In this document: positions 5,824 to 7,169 of the stretch, in pieces
Layout of the letters: each line of letters begins with the position of its first letter
Numbering within the stretch: the stretch's first letter is position 1
Source of the DNA: DASPWW01 sp035637595
GTDB taxonomy: Bacteria > Actinomycetota > Thermoleophilia > Solirubrobacterales > 70-9
Assembly: GCA_035637595.1 (NCBI GenBank)
Contig: DASPWW010000117.1
Coordinates: 1 to 7,169 of the forward strand
Reading direction: 5' to 3'
Length of the DNA stretch: 7,169 bases
Program-made: the position numbers and the translations under genes
Notes under the pieces: generated by a model
What the model was told of the DNA's origin: nothing
Database searches by the model: none
The model's input: the letters and a program-made list of their open reading frames with translations, nothing else

Positions 5824-6092
5824 GCGCCGGGGCCCCGGCCGCGCGCGTCGAGCATGAGCCGGAGGATCGCCCCGAGGCCGGCGAGGATCCCGGCCGCGGT
5901 GATCCCCGCCCCCAGCGCGCCGACCGCGACGATCCCGCGGCTCTGCCTCTCGAACTCCGGCGCGATCCCGAGCTCGTTTTGGGAGGTGGCGATCTGGATC
6001 GCGCCGATCACGGACAGGACGAGCACGATTGCCCCGGCCCAGAGCAGCGCCCGGGCGAGAAGCTGCAACCACTCGAGGGTGCGCGGATCCAC
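5820..6092 (-). CDS. Small two-helix membrane protein of unknown function
   Basis: The 90-residue product has two clear hydrophobic spans, about 12-34 (LARALLWAGAIVLVLSVIGA) and 53-80 (GIVAVGALGAGITAAGILAG and on), joined by a short polar loop QNELGIAPEFERQ, with a basic C-terminal tail DARGRGPGA. This predicts a helical hairpin in the cytoplasmic membrane; I recognise no family. It is the first gene of the operon: its TGA lies within the TTG start of GDPD (TTGA). The GTG at 6092 is the only start that includes the amphipathic N terminus; it has no Shine-Dalgarno site, but TAAAGT lies 9 nt upstream. Its position suggests a membrane partner for the phosphodiesterase or exporter, but that is inference from gene order. 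Confidence 0.75.
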   Translation of the reverse strand: MDPRTLEWLQLLARALLWAGAIVLVLSVIGAIQIATSQNELGIAPEFERQSRGIVAVGALGAGITAAGILAGLGAILRLMLDARGRGPGA

Positions 6093-6101
6093 GGCAGCGC
6101 A

Positions 6102-6107
6102 ACTTTA
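6102..6107 (-). promoter_or_regulatory. Putative -10 element of the two-helix protein/GDPD/MFS operon
   Basis: The minus strand reads TAAAGT, matching TANNNT, and ends 9 nt before the GTG at 6092 with no ribosome site between. Its outer base is the first base of the palindrome at 6107-6156, so the -35 and spacer of this promoter would lie inside the left arm. Confidence 0.42.
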
Positions 6108-6156
6108 GATGAGCGATTCCACGACCCCGCGCACGCGGCCGTGGAGTCACTCATCT
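6107..6156. repeat. 50-bp imperfect palindrome between divergent genes (operator candidate)
   Basis: The left arm AGATGAGCGATTCCACG (6107-6123) pairs with CGTGGAGTCACTCATCT (6140-6156); 15 of 17 positions are complementary. Inside the 16-nt centre a second stem CCGC (6127-6130) and GCGG (6135-6138) closes a GCAC loop, offset by one base. It lies between two divergent genes, so it is not a terminator. The arms cover the likely -35/spacer zones of both promoters, which fits a binding site for a dimeric or tetrameric regulator (inference). A cruciform or REP-like repeat is the alternative. Confidence 0.7.
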
Positions 6157-6165
6157 GTTACGCGG

Positions 6166-6171
6166 TAGGTT
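6166..6171 (+). promoter_or_regulatory. Putative -10 element of the anchored NTF2-like gene, leaderless type
   Basis: TAGGTT fits TANNNT and ends 9 nt before the ATG at 6181; the intervening GGCTCGACG has no ribosome site. The expected -35 position falls in the right arm of the palindrome and has no consensus match. Confidence 0.38.
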
Positions 6172-6180
6172 GGCTCGACG

Positions 6181-6750
6181 ATGGACCCCGATCGCAAGAG
6201 CGCTCCAGACGGCCGCGACGCCGCGTCCGAAAAGCCGGCGGCCTCCCGCAGGCGCGCCTCGGCGCCGTCCAGCCGCGCCGAGCTGATCAGGCGCCGCGTG
6301 ATGGCGGTCGTGATCCTCGTCGGGGTCGCGATCGCGATCATGGCGCTGACCGACGCGGCACCGCTCTTCGACGACGTGACCGAGGAGGAAAGGGTCACCG
6401 ACACGGTGGAGCGGTTCTTCGCGGCCTACGAGGAGCGCGACTTCGCGACGGTGTGCGACCTGTTCAGCCCCGACGTGGCGCGGGCGATCGCGCTGGTCGG
6501 AGCCACCGAGACCAAGCACGGCGAGCCCAAGGGATGCGTCGAGGTGCTCGAGGCCCGCGTCGGCGCCGCGGACGAGCAGGACGCGAAGCTGAACGTCAAG
6601 ATCGAGAGCGTGCGGGTCAGCGGCCCGCGCGCGGTGGCCGAGGTGATCGTGAAAACCGAGGACGTCCCGAAGGGCAGGGATCTTCCGGTCGAGCTCGAGC
6701 TCAGTCCCGACGGCGAGTGGCTGATCACTCGCCAGGTGATCACGAGCTAG
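6181..6750 (+). CDS. Membrane-anchored extracytoplasmic protein with NTF2/SnoaL-like domain
   Basis: The 189-residue product has a polar, basic N terminus (1-39, rich in Arg, Ala and Ser), one transmembrane span at about 40-57 (VMAVVILVGVAIAIMALT) and an outer domain from about 66. The domain begins VTDTVERFFAAYEERDFATVCDLFSPDVAR, the helix pattern of NTF2-like folds, and ends in strands with AVAEVIVKTED, VELELSPDGEWLITR. Cys92 and Cys119 are the only cysteines and could form a disulfide outside the cell. Basic residues before the span predict an N-in orientation. This layout is common among uncharacterised actinobacterial proteins; no substrate or partner can be named. The ATG at 6181 has a -10-like TAGGTT 9 nt upstream and no ribosome site. 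It diverges from the GDPD/MFS operon across the palindrome. Confidence 0.82.
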   Translation: MDPDRKSAPDGRDAASEKPAASRRRASAPSSRAELIRRRVMAVVILVGVAIAIMALTDAAPLFDDVTEEERVTDTVERFFAAYEERDFATVCDLFSPDVARAIALVGATETKHGEPKGCVEVLEARVGAADEQDAKLNVKIESVRVSGPRAVAEVIVKTEDVPKGRDLPVELELSPDGEWLITRQVITS

Positions 6751-6773
6751 CCGGGCCGGGGCGGCTTGGACGG

Positions 6774-7169
6774 CTATTCGGCTTGCCGGACCGCCGCGAG
6801 CGCCTCCTCGCGGCTCAGGAACTCGCGCCAGCGGATGATCCTGCCGTCCTCGGCGTAGTCGTAGACCCAGAACGAGTGCATCTCCGCCGGGGCGCCGCTG
6901 GCCGCTCCGCGGCCGCGGACGATCATCTCCGAGTAGAGGCGATCGCCGATCTCCTCGACCTCCACGATCTCGAGCTCGACCACGCCCAGGAACGCGAAGC
7001 GGTCGCGCATGCGATCGAAGACGGCCTCACGCCCGCGCCTCGTGTCCGCATCGGGGAATCCGGAGGGCTCTTCCCAGACCGCGTCCTCGTGCCACCTGCG
7101 CTCGATCGCCTGGATGCCGTGCTCGTTCCACTCGGCTATCGCGGCGCGGAACCGGTCCGCGCGGGATCG
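6774..7169 (-). CDS. SnoaL/NTF2-like family protein, 5' end beyond the right edge
   Basis: The frame stays open from the TAG at 6774-6776 to the window edge, giving 131 residues. An internal ATG at 7010 would yield only 78 residues and cut the domain, because the upstream sequence is clearly part of the fold. It reads ADRFRAAIAEWNEHG, then HEDAVWEEPSGFP, then TRRGREAVFDRMRDRF, the order typical of SnoaL-like proteins (first helix, strand with Trp and Pro, R-G-R-E-A helix). It goes on to VELEIVEVEEIGDRLYSEM, MHSFWVYDYAEDGRIIRWREFLSREEALAAV, where the strand and D-G-R-I turn close the cone. The family includes isomerases, hydrolases and proteins without known activity, so no reaction is assigned. 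No membrane segment is seen in the visible part. It converges on the anchored NTF2-like gene with a 23-nt gap that holds no recognisable terminator. Confidence 0.88.
   Translation of the reverse strand, partial: RSRADRFRAAIAEWNEHGIQAIERRWHEDAVWEEPSGFPDADTRRGREAVFDRMRDRFAFLGVVELEIVEVEEIGDRLYSEMIVRGRGAASGAPAEMHSFWVYDYAEDGRIIRWREFLSREEALAAVRQAE

Noticed and set aside
6751..6773. A possible terminator between the two NTF2-like genes
   Set aside because: The 23-nt gap is GC-rich but forms no clear stem of useful length and has no T-run on either strand.
1..7169. A defence system, mobile element or biosynthetic cluster
   Set aside because: I looked for nucleases, integrases, transposases, toxin-antitoxin pairs, direct-repeat arrays and clustered pathway genes and found none; composition looks uniform throughout.

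Overview
This GC-rich window (roughly 70% G+C by eye) looks like a compact chromosomal segment of a high-GC actinobacterium. The style fits Thermoleophilia/Solirubrobacterales: a bL25 protein with a long acidic Glu/Pro/Gly tail, membrane-anchored and free NTF2-like proteins, and 4-nt gene overlaps. This assignment is inference from composition and protein style only. I see no rRNA, tRNA, CRISPR array, insertion sequence, integrase or plasmid function, and no stretch of more than about 100 bases without a gene. Ten protein genes are supported; the first and last run off the window.

Layout. At 1-986 (minus) is a translation pair: rplY/ctc (bL25, 246-986) followed after 3 nt by pth (peptidyl-tRNA hydrolase, cut at the left edge). 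Diverging from it is an FkbM-family methyltransferase (1022-1735, plus). It converges on a small predicted lipoprotein gene (1732-2001, minus), and both stop codons lie in the same CTAG. Diverging from that is a UbiB/ABC1-family atypical kinase (2097-3512, plus), which converges, again sharing one CTAG, on a three-gene minus-strand operon read from right to left. That operon is a two-helix membrane protein (5820-6092), a glycerophosphodiester phosphodiesterase (5083-5823) and a 14-TM-type DHA2 MFS exporter (3509-5086), joined by TTGA and GTGA start/stop overlaps. Diverging from the operon across an 88-bp gap with a 50-bp imperfect palindrome is a membrane-anchored NTF2-like protein (6181-6750, plus). 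Last is a SnoaL/NTF2-like protein (6774-7169, minus), which continues past the right edge.

Expression signals. Five genes (rplY, methyltransferase, ABC1 kinase, two-helix protein, 189-residue anchored protein) have no Shine-Dalgarno sequence but carry a -10-like hexamer 6-9 nt before the start codon, as expected for leaderless mRNAs. The lipoprotein gene is the contrast, with a strong GGAGGAG site. I see no intrinsic terminators, and the two shared-CTAG junctions leave no room for one. Seven of nine visible stop codons are TAG; the two TGA stops lie inside 4-nt overlaps.

How the genes relate. Pth and bL25 serve translation. The phosphodiesterase and exporter are translationally coupled, but their substrates cannot be read from the sequence. 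I do not see a convincing novel multi-gene system here. The items most worth a second look are the palindrome between divergent promoters, the leaderless pattern, and the shared CTAG stops with TAG preference.
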